64,000 bases of DNA from Deltaproteobacteria bacterium (GCA_029262415.1 JAJCZL010000022.1:1-64000), one strand, 5' to 3'; shown: positions 35,190 through 43,986, counted from the first letter of the stretch. Translations and numbers: made by a program. Notes: generated from the sequence alone by a model not told the origin.

Positions 35190-36473
35190 ATGACCAGGCA
35201 ACTCACCGTATATCTGAGCGTCGCCCTCGCTCTCGCAGTCGCGTCCGTAGTGCCGTCGGCATCGGCCGACGTGGCGCCGGGCGATATAATCACCGGCTCG
35301 AACATCGAAAAAATCAAGGATCTCTCGTCGCCCGGTTTGATGTGGATCATCAAGAACGGCGTGACGATGAAGATCGTCGCACCGAAGAAGATCGCGCTTC
35401 CGCCGCCTTACCTGCAAGCCACCGAGCAGTACTCCGGGCAAGTAAAGCTGGCCGCAGATGGTCAGAGCATCGAAAACTGGGTGGCAGGTGCGCCGTTCCC
35501 CACTGTCGATGCCAACGACCCCGAAGTCGCCCGAAAGGTTATGTACAACTACCAGGCGCGATGGGGCGAGACCGACGACCTGGATCTCAGCAACTTCGAC
35601 GCCGATACCGGTACGATCGGTCGCGACGGTGACGGTATGACCGTCGAGCGTCACTTCCTGATCGACCACTTCAAGCGCATGTACTTCAAAGGCCGCATGT
35701 TCTTGGATCCGAAACCGGCCTACGCTCCGAACCAGGACGAGGTCTACTACAAGGAATCCCTCCACCCGATCATCGAACCCTTCGATTTGAAGGGCACGGG
35801 GCTGAGCTACTACCGTTATCTCGACCACAACCGCCACGACGACAGCTGGCTGTATCTCCCGCAGCTGCGCCGCGTTCGTCGTTTGTCCTCGGCGCAGCGT
35901 TCCGACGCACTGTTCGGTCAGGACACCGACGTCGACAGTTACGGCGGCTATGCCGGCAACATCGCCTGGATGGATTGGAAGTTCCTTGGCAGTAAGACCA
36001 TCGTTGCGTCGATGCACGCGGAGAACTTCCCGGTCGTTTGGGGTGAGAAGAGCGGCGACTTCATGTACACCGACACCTGGGAAAAGCGTGAGGTCTGGGT
36101 CGTAGAAGGCTTCTCCAAGCTTCCCCAGTACGCATACTCAAAGCGCGTAATCTTCGTGGATAAAGAAGCGTGGGTGATCCCCTACAGTGACATCTACGAT
36201 CAGGCCGGCCAGCTCTGGAAGGTTTGGGTGAACCTCTACAAGATCGCCAAGTCTCCATTCGATGGAGCACCGGCTGACGGCACCTTCGAATGGGAGATGC
36301 CTTTTCTCCCGGCCATCTGCATGGTGGATATCCAACTGCAGCATGCCACCCGCGCCGCACTGCCCAGTTCGCAGTTCCCAGGCGAAGTCGGCTGGCGCTT
36401 TAACAAAGGTGAAGCTAGCGGCACGAACGAAGAGTTTTTCTCGATCTCGCACTTGATCTCCTCGGGCCGCTAG
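35190..36473 (+). CDS. DUF1329 family outer-membrane-associated protein
   Basis: A 427-residue exported protein of the DUF1329 family (related to the LolA/LolB lipoprotein-carrier fold). The ATG at 35190 (GGAGG about 11 bp upstream) starts a signal peptide ending SASA. Family blocks are PGDIITGSNIEKIKDLSSPGL, DDSWLYLPQLRRVRRLSSAQRSD-type sequence and WEKREVWVVEG. Members occur in Pseudomonas and deltaproteobacteria near RND exporters or hydrophobic-compound catabolism and are thought to move lipophilic ligands in the periplasm. Here no RND gene is adjacent; the divergent neighbour is a copper protein. Confidence 0.88.
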   Translation: MTRQLTVYLSVALALAVASVVPSASADVAPGDIITGSNIEKIKDLSSPGLMWIIKNGVTMKIVAPKKIALPPPYLQATEQYSGQVKLAADGQSIENWVAGAPFPTVDANDPEVARKVMYNYQARWGETDDLDLSNFDADTGTIGRDGDGMTVERHFLIDHFKRMYFKGRMFLDPKPAYAPNQDEVYYKESLHPIIEPFDLKGTGLSYYRYLDHNRHDDSWLYLPQLRRVRRLSSAQRSDALFGQDTDVDSYGGYAGNIAWMDWKFLGSKTIVASMHAENFPVVWGEKSGDFMYTDTWEKREVWVVEGFSKLPQYAYSKRVIFVDKEAWVIPYSDIYDQAGQLWKVWVNLYKIAKSPFDGAPADGTFEWEMPFLPAICMVDIQLQHATRAALPSSQFPGEVGWRFNKGEASGTNEEFFSISHLISSGR

Positions 36474-36494
36474 GTCCGAAGACGCAGCAACCAG

Positions 36495-36535
36495 GCCCCA
36501 GTCGGCCGTTCGGAGAGCCGAGCGGCGGCTGGGGC
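36495..36535 (+). terminator. GC-rich hairpin after DUF1329 gene
   Basis: GCCCCAG and CTGGGGC enclose a further partly paired inner stem, about 22 bp after the stop codon. No T-run follows, so termination is plausible but not proven. Confidence 0.45.
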
Positions 36536-36571
36536 GCGCGCAGAGATCTCTACCAAGCTCCCGGCTTCGTA

Positions 36572-36577
36572 TATACT
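36572..36577 (+). promoter_or_regulatory. Possible -10 box with near-leaderless start
   Basis: TATACT lies 8 bp before the ATG at 36586, inside the imperfect repeat GCTTC-N9-GAAGC. There is no ribosome site, so the transcript may be almost leaderless. The -35 is weak. Confidence 0.35.
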
Positions 36578-36585
36578 GAAGCGCC

Positions 36586-37977
36586 ATGGACCCCTCCAAA
36601 CACGGAATGCTTACGCTTGACGGGCTCGCGCAGCTCGTGGAGATAGGCGAAATCGATACCGTCCTTACGGTGTTCCCCGATATGTACGGTCGCTTGATGG
36701 GCAAGCGAATCACCGGTCACTTCTTTCTCTCCGAGACTGCGGCGCACGGCATGCACGTCTGCGACTATCTGCTCGCCTGCGACATGGAGATGGACCCGAT
36801 ACCCGGCTACGCGTTCACTTCGTGGGAGCGTGGTTATGGTGACATCATGGCCAAGCCCGACTTGGCGACCTTGCGGCGCGCAGCTTGGCTGGAGAAAACC
36901 GCGTTGGTGATTTGCGACATGTTTGATGAATCAGGCAGCGAACCGGTTCCGTTCGCACCGCGTACAATACTGAAAAGGCAGATTGCACGCGCCGAGCAAG
37001 CCGGATTCACGGCGTGCGCAGGAACCGAGCTTGAGATGTTCGTGTTGCGCGATGGTTACGAGCAGGCCGCCGCGAAGAACTTCGAGGGACTCGATACGCT
37101 TGGGTGGTATGTTGAGGACTACCACACGCTCAAGGCCACCGCCGAGGAGCCGCTCATCGGCGCGATTCGCCGGGCCATGGACGCATCGGGCGTCACGGTC
37201 GAATTCAGTAAAGGCGAGTGGGGGCCGGGCCAGCACGAGATCAACCTGCGCTACGCAACTATGCTCGAGATGGCCGACCGTCATGTCATCTACAAGCAGG
37301 CGGCCAAAGAGATCGCGATGGCTCAGGGGCTTTCGGTAACTTTTATGGCTAAGTTCGACGAGGCGCTGGCGGGAAACAGTTGCCACGTCCATTCGAGCCT
37401 GTGGAGCAAAGACGGCGCTGCTGCATTCGCCGGTAGCGAAGCGCTGGCCGGTACGCCGACCACGACTTCAGAGCTGTTTCCTGCTTATCTTGCCGGCTTG
37501 CTCGACCACGCTGCGGAGAGCTCGTTGTTTTTCGCTCCGAACGTGAACTCGTACAAACGCTACATCAAGGCCACTTTCGCGCCGACTACGATCGCGTGGA
37601 GTTGGGATAACCGGACTGTCGGTTTCCGCGTCGTCGGCCGTGGATCGGGTGTGCGTGTCGAGTGTCGCGTCCCCGGCGCAGACACCAACCCCTATCTTAC
37701 CTTGGCAGCGACGCTTGCTGCAGGTCTGGACGGGATCAAGCGTGGCGCGGTTCCGCCTGCGGCGTTCAGTGGAGACGCATACGCCGCCAACGATCTCGAG
37801 CGGGTGCCCGGCAATTTGACCTCAGCTCTGGAGCTATTCCGTAGCAGTGCGTTTAACGAGATTGCCTACGGTAAAGAAGTTGTCGAACACTATGCCCACT
37901 TCGCCGAGGTCGAATTGGCTAAGTTCTCTACCGCGGTAACCGGTTGGGAAAGGCGTCGCTACTTCGAGCGCGTGTAA
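36586..37977 (+). CDS. Glutamine synthetase-like gamma-glutamyl-amine ligase (PuuA-type)
   Basis: A 463-residue member of the glutamine synthetase superfamily, which joins glutamate gamma-carboxyl to ammonia or an amine at the cost of ATP. N-terminal beta-grasp domain about residues 15-110, catalytic domain after it. Metal and ATP-site blocks are AGTELEMFV, GEWGPGQHEINLRY, NSCHVHSSLW, NVNSYKRYIKATFAP and RVECRVPGADTNPYL. The next gene is a PuuD-like gamma-glutamyl hydrolase, which argues for a gamma-glutamylated amine pathway rather than glutamine synthesis. The amine is not known. It appears to start near-leaderless from a TATACT box. Confidence 0.88.
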   Translation: MDPSKHGMLTLDGLAQLVEIGEIDTVLTVFPDMYGRLMGKRITGHFFLSETAAHGMHVCDYLLACDMEMDPIPGYAFTSWERGYGDIMAKPDLATLRRAAWLEKTALVICDMFDESGSEPVPFAPRTILKRQIARAEQAGFTACAGTELEMFVLRDGYEQAAAKNFEGLDTLGWYVEDYHTLKATAEEPLIGAIRRAMDASGVTVEFSKGEWGPGQHEINLRYATMLEMADRHVIYKQAAKEIAMAQGLSVTFMAKFDEALAGNSCHVHSSLWSKDGAAAFAGSEALAGTPTTTSELFPAYLAGLLDHAAESSLFFAPNVNSYKRYIKATFAPTTIAWSWDNRTVGFRVVGRGSGVRVECRVPGADTNPYLTLAATLAAGLDGIKRGAVPPAAFSGDAYAANDLERVPGNLTSALELFRSSAFNEIAYGKEVVEHYAHFAEVELAKFSTAVTGWERRRYFERV

Positions 37978-37984
37978 GCACTGA

Positions 37985-38731
37985 ATGACAACGATTGCAC
38001 ACGTCGGTCTCACGGCCTACTCGCCGTGCGACGACCCCAAGCGGGCGCATTCGCTCCCGGCAGACTACATTGACTGCACCAAGGCTGCAGGATTGCATCC
38101 GGTGCTGCTGGTCGGTGGCGCGCCCCGCGAATCGTTGCGCAGACTCGACGGTCTGGTGTTGTCGGGCGGTGGGGACATCGATCCGGCCTGTTATGGCGGT
38201 TCGGTGCATGAAAACAACTATATGGTCGATCCGACTCGAGATGCCTATGAGCTGGAACTGGCGCGCATCGCGTTGGATGTAGGGATGCCGGTGCTCGCGA
38301 TCTGTCGCGGTATGCAGATATTGAACGTTGCCTGCGGCGGGACCTTGGTTGCGCACCTGCCAGAACGCTACGGAGATGCGGTTATGCATCGTGCGCCACC
38401 GCGCGAGCCCATCGCCCACCAGGTTCAGATCGAGCGGGGAAGCCGTTTGGCGGCGGTTGTCGGGGAGCAGGACCTTGAGGTCATGTCCTGGCACCACCAG
38501 GCCGTCGACCGCTTGGGTGACGGGTTGCGACCGGCCGCACGTGCGCGCGACGGTGTAGTTGAGGCGATGGAGTTCGAGGACGACTCGCAGGTGCTTGCGG
38601 TGCAGTGGCATCCCGAACTCAACGCTGCACGGAGTCCTCGACAGCAATGCCTGTTCTCGGCACTGGCCGGATATATCGCCGGGACGGCGTCGGGCAACGT
38701 GCACGGCGGAAAAGCGCCGAGAATCGACTAA
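37985..38731 (+). CDS. Gamma-glutamyl-GABA-hydrolase-like class I amidotransferase (PuuD-type, peptidase C26)
   Basis: A 248-residue hydrolase. The nucleophile Cys is in [16 protein letters not shown] (about residue 107), and the His/Glu of the triad are in VQWHPELN about residue 205. [15 protein letters not shown] is the family's conserved strand-turn. It would release glutamate from a gamma-glutamyl compound made by the preceding ligase, whose stop is 7 bp away. Confidence 0.92.
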   Translation: MTTIAHVGLTAYSPCDDPKRAHSLPADYIDCTKAAGLHPVLLVGGAPRESLRRLDGLVLSGGGDIDPACYGGSVHENNYMVDPTRDAYELELARIALDVGMPVLAICRGMQILNVACGGTLVAHLPERYGDAVMHRAPPREPIAHQVQIERGSRLAAVVGEQDLEVMSWHHQAVDRLGDGLRPAARARDGVVEAMEFEDDSQVLAVQWHPELNAARSPRQQCLFSALAGYIAGTASGNVHGGKAPRID

Positions 38732-38748
38732 CCAATGGGGGGCAACGC

Positions 38749-39522
38749 ATGAGACTTGCGAACAAGACCGCAATCGTGACCGGTGGGGCTGGGGGCATCG
38801 GGCGTGCGAGTTGTCTAATCTTTGCACGAGAAGGTGCCGGGGTCGTGGTGGCAGACAGAGCATTCGAAGCTGCCGAAGGTGTGGCCGCGGAGATCAGGGA
38901 TGCAGGTGGTGACGCGCACGCCTTTGAGGTCGATGTTACCGACGTAGACTCAGTCGATGCGATGGTTGCGGCGTGTATAGATCGCTACGGCCGACTCGAT
39001 GTCATGTTCAACAACGCCGGGGTGTTCCCCGATGCGGACGGATCTGTGACCGACACTCCGCTCGAGGTTTGGCACCAGGTCATCGACATCAATCTCAAGG
39101 GCGTGTTTCTCGGCTGTAAGGTCGGGATTCCGGCGATGCTCGCCTCCGGCGGAGGTTCGATCATCAATACCGCCTCGTTCGTTGCGTTGATGGGCGCGGC
39201 GACGTCACAGTCGGCGTACACGGCCAGCAAGGGGGGGGTGCTCGCATTGACTCGTGAGATCGCGGTCGAGTACGCGCGTCAGGGTATTCGTGCTAACGCG
39301 CTTTGCCCCGGTCCGACCAACACTCCGCTGCTGGCCGAGCTACTGCGCGACGAACCCGCACGCCAGCGGCGTTTCGTTCATATCCCGATGGGGCGACTGG
39401 CCGAGGTCGAAGACATTGCTGCGGCGGCACTGTATTTGGCTTCGGATGAATCCTCCTACGTAACCGGCACCGACTTTGTCGTCGACGGCGGCATCACCGC
39501 CGCCTACGTAACGCCCGAATGA
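38749..39522 (+). CDS. Short-chain dehydrogenase/reductase
   Basis: A 257-residue classical SDR with the NAD(P) motif TGGAGGIG (about residues 12-19), DVTDVDS, NNAG (about 87), the catalytic Ser in NTASF and the YTASK dyad (about 153), and a C-terminal [12 protein letters not shown] 38749 follows a run of Gs 6 bp upstream. An acidic residue in ADRAF after strand 2 suggests NAD preference. Clustered with the PuuA/PuuD-like pair, it may oxidise an alcohol or imine product of the same amine. Confidence 0.88.
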   Translation: MRLANKTAIVTGGAGGIGRASCLIFAREGAGVVVADRAFEAAEGVAAEIRDAGGDAHAFEVDVTDVDSVDAMVAACIDRYGRLDVMFNNAGVFPDADGSVTDTPLEVWHQVIDINLKGVFLGCKVGIPAMLASGGGSIINTASFVALMGAATSQSAYTASKGGVLALTREIAVEYARQGIRANALCPGPTNTPLLAELLRDEPARQRRFVHIPMGRLAEVEDIAAAALYLASDESSYVTGTDFVVDGGITAAYVTPE

Positions 39523-39534
39523 TAGCTGCTGTGG

Positions 39535-40587
39535 CTACTGACAAGCCGGGCACGAGAAGGCGCTACCGAGGATGCCGACCGCCACACGAAGGATGCGCAG
39601 TGCATCTACCGCGGTAACGGTACCGACTCCGTCAACGTCGCAGACGCAGGTGGCGCACTCGACTGTGCCGACGGATGCGCGCAGGGCGAAGAGTGCGTCT
39701 ACCGCTGTGAGCAGGGTATTGGCATCGGCGTCGCCGCAGGTGACCAGCTTACAAAGCGGTGAACACCCGCTGCCCACTGCAGCGGTGCCCGCATCGCATT
39801 CTTCACCGAAGTCTAAGCTCCCGTCTCCACAAACCGCTTTTGCCATTGTTGTCGTCGTCGAGGATGTGCTGGTGGTAGATGTCGTTGTCGTCGTCTCTGA
39901 GCCTTCGCAGGGGTTCACTGCAGCGATTGCATCCAGGTCGAAGCCCCCGCTGGTGCCGGGTGGCACGCGGTTACCCGGGTCTTCGATAGATGCGCCTGGA
40001 TCAACGATGCGGATGTAGAGTGCTTCGGCGATGCCGATGTCGCGCAAGTCGAAGGGATCACCGCCGGAAACGGAAGGATCGGTCGGATCGATACCGTTGT
40101 CGGGATGGCTGAATACCGGGGCACGCCCCGCGAGACCTTCGAGCGTGTCCGGGTCGTAGGGGAACTCGAAGAAATCCACACCGTTTGAGCTTACCGATAC
40201 GATTCCGACCTCGGCGAAGATCGGGCCTTGCGCTGAACCTGCATGGAAAGCGTTCTCGAACACGGTGAAGTCGGGACCGGGACCGTCGCATATCGGTTCG
40301 TCGAACACCAAGACGATGCTTCCATCGTTGCCGAGCGCGAGCACGTCGAGCGAGCCGAATGTCTCGCCGCCTCCGCGCGGAGGTCCGAGAACAACCCCGG
40401 GTAGGCCCTGCGCCCCGAATCCCGCACTGGTTCCAGGCGTGAACGCGATGACTTGGTCTACGAATGGGTCGGAGACTTGGCCATGGGCCGCGCTGGAGAC
40501 CAACCCTATCGAGGTTACGGCGGCCAGCGCCCCAACCGCCGCCCGGGCGGCGGCCCGAGCGGTACTCAGAACGGCGCCGCAGTGCAT
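39535..40587 (-). CDS. Secreted surface protein with Thr-rich linker and dockerin-like tail
   Basis: A 350-residue exported protein, second in a cobalamin-riboswitch operon. The ATG at 40587 starts a signal peptide ending AHG. Residues about 40-210 form a domain with FDEPICDGPGPDFTVFENAF, FAEVGIVSVSSNGVDFFEF and GGDPFDLRDIGI, a family I recall from surface proteins near B12-uptake genes. A TTTTTSTTSTSSTTTT linker follows, then a Cys-rich CGDGSLDFGEECDAG element and two dockerin-like EF-hand repeats (DADANTLLTAVDALFALRASVG, in parts, and DVDGVGTVTAVDALRILRVAVG). The frame runs on upstream only as a shadow of the next gene. A surface binding role is inferred. Confidence 0.78.
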   Translation of the reverse strand: MHCGAVLSTARAAARAAVGALAAVTSIGLVSSAAHGQVSDPFVDQVIAFTPGTSAGFGAQGLPGVVLGPPRGGGETFGSLDVLALGNDGSIVLVFDEPICDGPGPDFTVFENAFHAGSAQGPIFAEVGIVSVSSNGVDFFEFPYDPDTLEGLAGRAPVFSHPDNGIDPTDPSVSGGDPFDLRDIGIAEALYIRIVDPGASIEDPGNRVPPGTSGGFDLDAIAAVNPCEGSETTTTTSTTSTSSTTTTMAKAVCGDGSLDFGEECDAGTAAVGSGCSPLCKLVTCGDADANTLLTAVDALFALRASVGTVECATCVCDVDGVGTVTAVDALRILRVAVGILGSAFSCPACQ

Positions 40588-41990
40588 ACCAGCTTTACGG
40601 TGTCGTCGTCCTTGGCACCCGCTGCGGTCTCGGTCTTGACCTGGACCCGACCTTTGCCGTCCTTGAGGGTGCCGGAACCCCTTCTCTTGAGCGGCACAAC
40701 GAGCCCGTCGCTGAAGAAGCAGGCGCTTCCCGAGACTGGCAGCGCGGCGGAAACCGACACTGCGGTGTCTTGCAGCCCAAGCGACGCCGGCTTGGTTTTT
40801 ATCCGGAACGATGTGATCGAACCGGCTGCGTCGCAAAGCGGGAAGGCTGCGTCTTCGACGTTCAGACAAAAACCCACCGGGAATGTGCAACGGTTGTTGA
40901 CGACACCGTCGGCGTCGCAGGCGGCACCGTCGGTGCACAGTGCTTCCTTACCGCTGAGCTCGAGTCCGTAGAACTCGTGAAAGCATTCGGTCTTAGCCGA
41001 ACCCTTGCCGGGCAGTAACCGATCTTTGCGCACAAACTTGTGAATCGACTTCTCTTCGCTGTCGGCAAGCCCCGTTGAAGAGAGCATCTCAACGCGTCCT
41101 GTAAACCCGTCAACTGTCACGCCGGTCGCGAAGCTGAGGCCGGAGACGAAGGGGTTCGACGTCCCGCTCATGTCGACAGCGACAACGTCGCCGCCGAATA
41201 CGCCGGTGGCGATCAGGTTGCCCTCAGCGTCGAGCGCGAGGTCGAAGCTGCCGATTCCAAAGCTCGGTCCGGCAAAGGGCGTGGGCGCGACCGGTGCGCC
41301 GGCCGCATCGAACCGTGAAATTTGATTTTCGAAGCTGGAATTCAGGAGCTCAGCGACGAAGAAGTTACCGCCGCTATCGACGGCGATCCCGCCGGTAAAA
41401 TCGAGTCCGGTCACCAGTGTTGACGACGAAGTCCCCGGACCGATCTCGATGACCGTTCCTGCACCGCTGCCCGCGGCATCGCCGACGAGCAGGCTTCCCG
41501 TAGAACTGAGCGCGACCGAAGCGGCTCCGCCGATCGAGTCTGCGGGCAGTAACTCGACGGCCGGTGCGAGCAGTCCACTTGCCGTCGATGCCGTGGGTAT
41601 CGCAAAAACGGTGTCGCCGGTTTGCGCTCCGGTGTTGCTGAAGCTGCCCGCGGTCAAGCCGAGATCGTCGTTGTCGGCGTTGTCGGTGACGTAGAGAGTG
41701 TCGGTTGCCGCGTCGTACGCACAGTCGCCGATCGAATTGAAGCCGGAAACCACCAGGCGAAACTCGCCGGACTCTTTAGCCAGTACGACCGATTGGGCGT
41801 TGGCGGTAAATCCTGGACCTATTCCGACGAAGGTTCCGCCGGGACCGGCTGCAACGCAGCCTTGGGCGGGTGCGTTGAGGGGCTGGGGTGCGTAGATGTA
41901 GCCCGCGGGTACGGTGACTTGCGCACCTGCGGGCGCGACGAAAACCACGACAATACATGTCGCGGCTGCGGCCTTGATTGAGAGATTCAT
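40566..41990 (-). CDS. Secreted beta-propeller protein under cobalamin riboswitch
   Basis: A 474-residue exported protein. The ATG at 41990 follows AAGGAG and starts a signal peptide ending PAGA. Residues about 30-330 contain repeated blades of the NHL/SMP-30 type, for example DCAYDAATDTLYVTDN, SVALSSTGSLLVGDA, GIAVDSGGNFFVAEL and DLALDAEGNLIATGVFGG. The C-terminal 140 residues are Cys-containing (six or more Cys) and unassigned. Its messenger begins with a cobalamin riboswitch. By analogy with BtuG, the B12-binding propeller of Bacteroides, it may capture cobalamin, but sequence relation to BtuG was not tested. It overlaps the next gene by 22 bp. Confidence 0.8.
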   Translation of the reverse strand: MNLSIKAAAATCIVVVFVAPAGAQVTVPAGYIYAPQPLNAPAQGCVAAGPGGTFVGIGPGFTANAQSVVLAKESGEFRLVVSGFNSIGDCAYDAATDTLYVTDNADNDDLGLTAGSFSNTGAQTGDTVFAIPTASTASGLLAPAVELLPADSIGGAASVALSSTGSLLVGDAAGSGAGTVIEIGPGTSSSTLVTGLDFTGGIAVDSGGNFFVAELLNSSFENQISRFDAAGAPVAPTPFAGPSFGIGSFDLALDAEGNLIATGVFGGDVVAVDMSGTSNPFVSGLSFATGVTVDGFTGRVEMLSSTGLADSEEKSIHKFVRKDRLLPGKGSAKTECFHEFYGLELSGKEALCTDGAACDADGVVNNRCTFPVGFCLNVEDAAFPLCDAAGSITSFRIKTKPASLGLQDTAVSVSAALPVSGSACFFSDGLVVPLKRRGSGTLKDGKGRVQVKTETAAGAKDDDTVKLVCTAAPF

Positions 41991-41993
41991 GAG

Positions 41994-42069
41994 TGCTCCT
42001 TGCACAGATCGTCTTGACGGTCCGACCTCACCCGGGCGGCCCGTGAAAGTTCAGTTCGGTGCAGGAGCA
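41994..42069 (-). promoter_or_regulatory. SD-sequestering helix (riboswitch expression platform)
   Basis: On the minus strand TGCTCCTGCAC (42069-42059) can pair with GTGCAAGGAGCA (42005-41994), one base bulged. This would bury the AAGGAG ribosome site of the ATG at 41990, giving translational control downstream of the aptamer. Confidence 0.65.
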
Positions 42070-42156
42070 ATCGTAGTGGTGGGCGCACCGCCTCCTGCCG
42101 CGCGCCACCGGGTAATCGATTCCTGTCCCCACACCCCGGAGGACGTTCGAAAAGGT

Positions 42157-42303
42157 TTCGTGGGCCAGGTTTCCTGGCTTCCGGCTTCCTACCGACGGCG
42201 CCTTCCCATCTATCCAAGCAGACAGTGGCGGTTTACCGTTTTCGTTCCGGTTACAGTGGCGGGGACCGCGCCGGTATTACACCGGCTTCCCTTTGCCCAC
42301 GAA
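42157..42303 (-). ncRNA. Cobalamin (B12) riboswitch
   Basis: Reading the minus strand, all landmarks of the adenosylcobalamin-type aptamer appear in order: AAAGGGAA, GCCGGTGTAATACCGGC, CCCCGCCACTGTAA, a second GCCACTGTCTG, GATGGGAAGG and the closing GAAGCCAGGAAACCTGG. The ends pair as TTCGTGGGC (42303-42295) with GCCCACGAA (42165-42157), forming a 9-bp closing stem. The leader is about 167 nt before the ATG of the propeller gene at 41990, with no other gene between. Confidence 0.95.
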
Positions 42304-42349
42304 CTCATTCGAATCCGCCGCACCCGTACCACGCGGCTGGCGAAAGTCA

Positions 42350-42382
42350 AAAGCCGCCACGCGGACTACGCGCGACGGCTTT
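42350..42382 (-). terminator. Rho-independent terminator after cysC
   Basis: AAAGCCGTCGCGCG pairs imperfectly with CGCGTGGCGGCTTT around a 5-base loop, followed by TTGACTTT. It lies between the cysC stop and the riboswitch, which separates their transcripts. Confidence 0.75.
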
Positions 42383-42450
42383 CCCGACGGGATATCCGGA
42401 GTCTGCGCTGCCACCGGTGCTGGGCGGGGGTTTAACCCGTGCTGCGCAGC

Positions 42451-43062
42451 TTAGGCGAGGTAGCCGTTAGACTCGAGGTAGGCGAGGATCTCGTCGGCGC
42501 TTTGCTCGGCGGTCTTAGCGGTGTTCTCAAGCACGATCTCCGCTCTCTCCGGCTCCTCGTAGGGTGAGCTGATGCCGGTGAATTCTTTGATCTCGCCCGA
42601 GCGGGCCTTTTTGTACAAGCCCTTGGGGTCGCGTTTCTCGCACTCGTCGAGGTCACACTTTACGTAGATCTCAATGAAGTCGCCGTCGTTCATGATCTCA
42701 CGCACGCGGTCGCGGTCTTGACGGAAGGGCGAAATGAAAGCGGTGACAGTCATGACGCCCGCTTCGGTAAACAGCTTGGCGACCTCGCCGATTCGGCGAA
42801 TGTTCTCGTTGCGGTCTTGGTCGGAGAAGCCGAGGTCTTTGTTGAGGCCGTGGCGGACGTTGTCACCGTCGAGTACGTAAGAACGGACACCGCGTTCCCA
42901 CAGCATCTTTTCGAGAATGTTGGCGATCGTCGACTTGCCTGACCCACTGAGTCCGGTCAGCCATAGTGTCGCACCGCGATGTCCGTTGATCTGCTCGCGC
43001 TCAGACTTACTGACGGTGGCTTGGTGCCAGACTATGTTTGTGGCTTTTTGCTCGGTTCCCAT
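42451..43062 (-). CDS. cysC: Adenylylsulfate kinase
   Basis: A 203-residue APS kinase, which phosphorylates APS to PAPS for sulfate assimilation or sulfotransfer. Walker A is GLSGSGKST (about residues 37-45), followed by [31 protein letters not shown] (in parts), [10 protein letters not shown] and [12 protein letters not shown], all family hallmarks. There is no sulfurylase (cysD/cysN) in the window. PAPS could feed the sulfotransferase-like gene at 29059; the sulfite reductase at 17768 may share the route. Confidence 0.96.
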   Translation of the reverse strand: MGTEQKATNIVWHQATVSKSEREQINGHRGATLWLTGLSGSGKSTIANILEKMLWERGVRSYVLDGDNVRHGLNKDLGFSDQDRNENIRRIGEVAKLFTEAGVMTVTAFISPFRQDRDRVREIMNDGDFIEIYVKCDLDECEKRDPKGLYKKARSGEIKEFTGISSPYEEPERAEIVLENTAKTAEQSADEILAYLESNGYLA

Positions 43063-43182
43063 TGCTTATTTAATCTCCTGTGTGGTCGCCACGCGCAAAG
43101 CCGCACCCGACGTTCCGTGCGGGCGCGAGGCGGCGTCGGCATTCGCCGCGCAGCGTGAGTCGTGGGTCGTGGGGAGAACCGG

Positions 43183-43407
43183 CTACTTGTTCGGTTCGAG
43201 CTTCTTGCCGTAGGTCACTTGGCCCTTGTCGATACGGATCGAGAACCCGCATAGGGGGTTTATGCAAACCCAGGCCTTATACATGACCGAGGAGCCGTCG
43301 GTGCCGTAGTCGGATAGCGGGATGAGACGACCCTCGCCACACTTCATGCAACTAGGTAATTCCACTTCCTCGCCTCTTGCCTCGTCCTTCCGTTTTCGCC
43401 CCGGCAC
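43183..43407 (-). CDS. Small zinc-ribbon protein
   Basis: A 74-residue protein with CMKCGEG and, 30 residues on, VCINPLCGFS: two Cys pairs of a zinc ribbon. A GTG at 43407 with GGAGG 8 bp upstream is preferred; the frame opens at TTG 43422, but that start would overlap its own ribosome site. Function unknown; small ribbons of this type are common beside ribosomal genes. Confidence 0.72.
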   Translation of the reverse strand: MPGRKRKDEARGEEVELPSCMKCGEGRLIPLSDYGTDGSSVMYKAWVCINPLCGFSIRIDKGQVTYGKKLEPNK

Positions 43408-43600
43408 ATCCGCAACCTCCAAAAAGCCGCTGCAAGCTGAGCCCGCAACGTGTCGAACTACGTCTTTACTGACGCCTCCGTCGATGCCTGGCCCGGACGT
43501 TACACGACGGTCAATGGGGCGTCAAGCCTTGCAATATCCGCTGCTTACCGAATCCCCGGGTCGTCTATACGACGCACGCCAGGCGACCAAGCGGGTCTGG

Positions 43601-43798
43601 TCAACTGCTCTGTCGCTGCGCACGTCGCATCGCCTTGCGCCTCTTGCGCTCGGCTTCTTGACGTTTACGCTTGCGTCGTACACTTGGCTTTTCGTAGAAC
43701 GCACGGATCTTCATCTCTTTGAAGACGCCTTCTGCTGCAAGCTTCTTCTTGAGAATCTTAATCGCACGCTCTAACGAGCCTTCGACTCTGACCTCCAT
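43601..43798 (-). CDS. rpsU: 30S ribosomal protein S21
   Basis: A 65-residue basic protein matching S21 over its full length: VEGSLERAIKILKKKLAAEGVFKEMK (in parts), RAFYEKPSVRRKRKR and a Lys/Arg-rich tail. GGGAG lies 6 bp before the ATG. S21 helps initiation on the 30S subunit by supporting anti-SD pairing. It stands alone here, without dnaG or rpoD beside it. Confidence 0.96.
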   Translation of the reverse strand: MEVRVEGSLERAIKILKKKLAAEGVFKEMKIRAFYEKPSVRRKRKRQEAERKRRKAMRRAQRQSS

Positions 43799-43910
43799 CC
43801 AGTTCTCCCTGTTATCTTACGCTTCGGTTAACTAAAGTTGGCGAGAATAACGCCGCGCAGCGATGAAAGTCAAGGAAAACGCGGTGCGTGGTAGGGGGGA
43901 GATGCGAAAA

Positions 43911-43986
43911 TGGTGCCCTCGGCAGGACTCGAACCTGCCCACCCGGCTTCGGAGGCCGGCGCTCTATCCACCTGAGCTACGAGGGC
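43911..43986 (-). tRNA. tRNA-Arg(CCG)
   Basis: A complete cloverleaf on the minus strand: acceptor GCCCTCG pairing with CGAGGGC, anticodon loop CTCCGAA between CCGGC and GCCGG giving anticodon CCG (reads CGG), T arm GGCAG-TTCGAGT-CTGCC, and an encoded CCA end. Confidence 0.97.

Noticed and set aside
41914-42435. 173-codon plus-strand frame across the riboswitch region
   Set aside because: The region is explained by the minus-strand riboswitch, its leader and the cysC terminator; the protein sequence has no motif.
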